From the NCBI RefSeq assembly GCF_004359215.1, contig NC_090613.1:4462919-4489926 (forward strand): a DNA stretch of 27,008 bases, given 5' to 3'. The number at the start of each line of letters is the position of its first letter. Position 1 is the first letter of the stretch. Of this stretch, positions 26,677 to 27,008 are shown piece by piece. The DNA comes from Bremia lactucae (Eukaryota; Oomycota; Peronosporomycetes; Peronosporales; Peronosporaceae). The translations under genes and the position numbers were made by a program. A model generated the notes under the pieces. The model was not told the origin of the DNA and did not search any database. It worked only from the letters and a program-made list of their open reading frames with translations.

Positions 26677-27008
26677 GGGCGCAACGCCCTACTGATCCAG
26701 CAACCTCAAGAGAATTTGCAAATCTCTTGACAAAAGTTGCTCCAGACACACAATCATTATGTGTCTCTGCACCTGGTGATGAGGTATCCCTCATCACCTT
26801 GAAGTTGAAAGTGACAAATGATTTGTCACTTAAAGCCCTAGTGGACTGCGGAGCGTCGAATAACTTTATTCGTCGCCAGTCACTAGAGGGTAGTAGGCTC
26901 AAATATATTGAGCGCGACATCCCTCCAACGAGGATGACGGTGCGTCTAGCGACAGGCGCATCGATAACAGTGATGAAACGCGTAGTGAAATTTCACTACA
27001 CGTTAAGA
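26662..27008 (+). CDS. Family-1 copy D Pol N-terminus: aspartic protease (partial, runs off the window)
   Basis: Open in the -1 frame relative to gag with no stop to the last base. Without an ATG of its own near the junction it is likely made as Gag-Pol by -1 frameshifting. Motifs: SREFANLLTKVAPDTQSLCV, a spacer, EVSLITLKLKVTNDLSLKAL, then VDCGASNNFIRRQSLEGSRL, the retropepsin active site (D-x-G-A), and RMTVRLATGASITVMKRV. The middle residue is Cys (DCG) where Thr or Ser is usual (family 2 here has DTG). RT, RNase H and integrase should follow beyond the window. The opposite-strand frames at 26402-26920 are shadows. Confidence 0.85.
26775..26831. repeat. Two adjacent perfect hairpins in copy D protease
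   Basis: GGTGATGAGG/CCTCATCACC (26775-26798, 4-base loop) and AAGTGACAAAT/ATTTGTCACTT (26809-26831, 1-base centre) lie within 57 bases of coding sequence. Confidence 0.93.
26978..27003. repeat. 26-bp near-perfect palindrome in copy D protease
   Basis: The core GTAGTGAAATTTCACTAC (26982-26999) is a perfect palindrome without loop; three more pairs match outside a single mismatch (ACG ... CGT). Confidence 0.93.

Noticed and set aside
26402..26920. 172-codon ORF on -
   Set aside because: Antisense to the gag end and protease of copy D; no domain, open by chance, possibly helped by the palindromic composition.
25544..27003. CRISPR-like array of palindromes
   Set aside because: The hairpins differ in sequence and spacing, lie in a gag/pol frame, and the genome is eukaryotic.
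1..27008. Host effector or housekeeping gene
   Set aside because: No signal peptide with RXLR or LFLAK-type motif and no conserved cellular domain could be read on either strand.

Overview
The window looks like a retrotransposon graveyard from a eukaryotic genome, most probably an oomycete (Peronosporales: Phytophthora or a downy mildew). The assignment rests on the mix of chromodomain-bearing Ty3/gypsy elements, Ty1/copia elements and LINE fragments, with no introns, host genes, rRNA or complete tRNA; it was not confirmed by any search. I see no gene that clearly belongs to the host. Almost every coding block is broken by stops and frameshifts.

Layout. 1-1604: 3' end of a Ty3/gypsy element on + (family 1, copy A: integrase C-terminus, chromodomain, 3' region). 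1605-6202: a Ty1/copia element on - bounded by two 436-bp LTRs; its RT/RNase H block (about 2388-3721) is inverted relative to the rest. 6340-6808: a family-1 LTR on -, with a purine tract beside it, probably the 3' LTR of copy B. 6878-7383: a decayed acidic ORF on +, antisense to copy B. 7510-8100: LINE C-terminal fragment on -. 8151 to about 13330: family-1 copy B on - (chromodomain, integrase, RNase H, RT, gag; protease not found), with a foreign 450-bp insertion at 12456-12905. About 13380-19240: a second gypsy family (family 2) on +, with LTR, gag, protease, RT, RNase H, integrase and a chromodomain. About 19240-23230: family-1 copy C on -, with RNase H and integrase core (20763-21908) inverted to +. 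23231-23890: no recognisable gene. 23897-24030: gag relic. 24035-24842: LINE RT on -. 24843-25074: family-2 LTR fragment on -. 25075-27008: 5' end of family-1 copy D on +, the best preserved element: LTR, gag with one stop codon, and an open protease frame running off the window.

The most unusual signal is that family 1, in all four copies and in coding and non-coding parts alike, is packed with short perfect inverted repeats (7-13 bp arms, small loops). At one aligned gag position both copies form a hairpin although the arm sequences and encoded residues differ. The copia element and most of family 2 do not show this on inspection. Other notable points are two independent internal inversions, a tRNA-like box A/box B module conserved in both copia LTRs, a 27-bp-arm hairpin at the edge of a chimeric insertion, and a correctly phased -1 slippery heptamer at the gag/pol junction of copy D.
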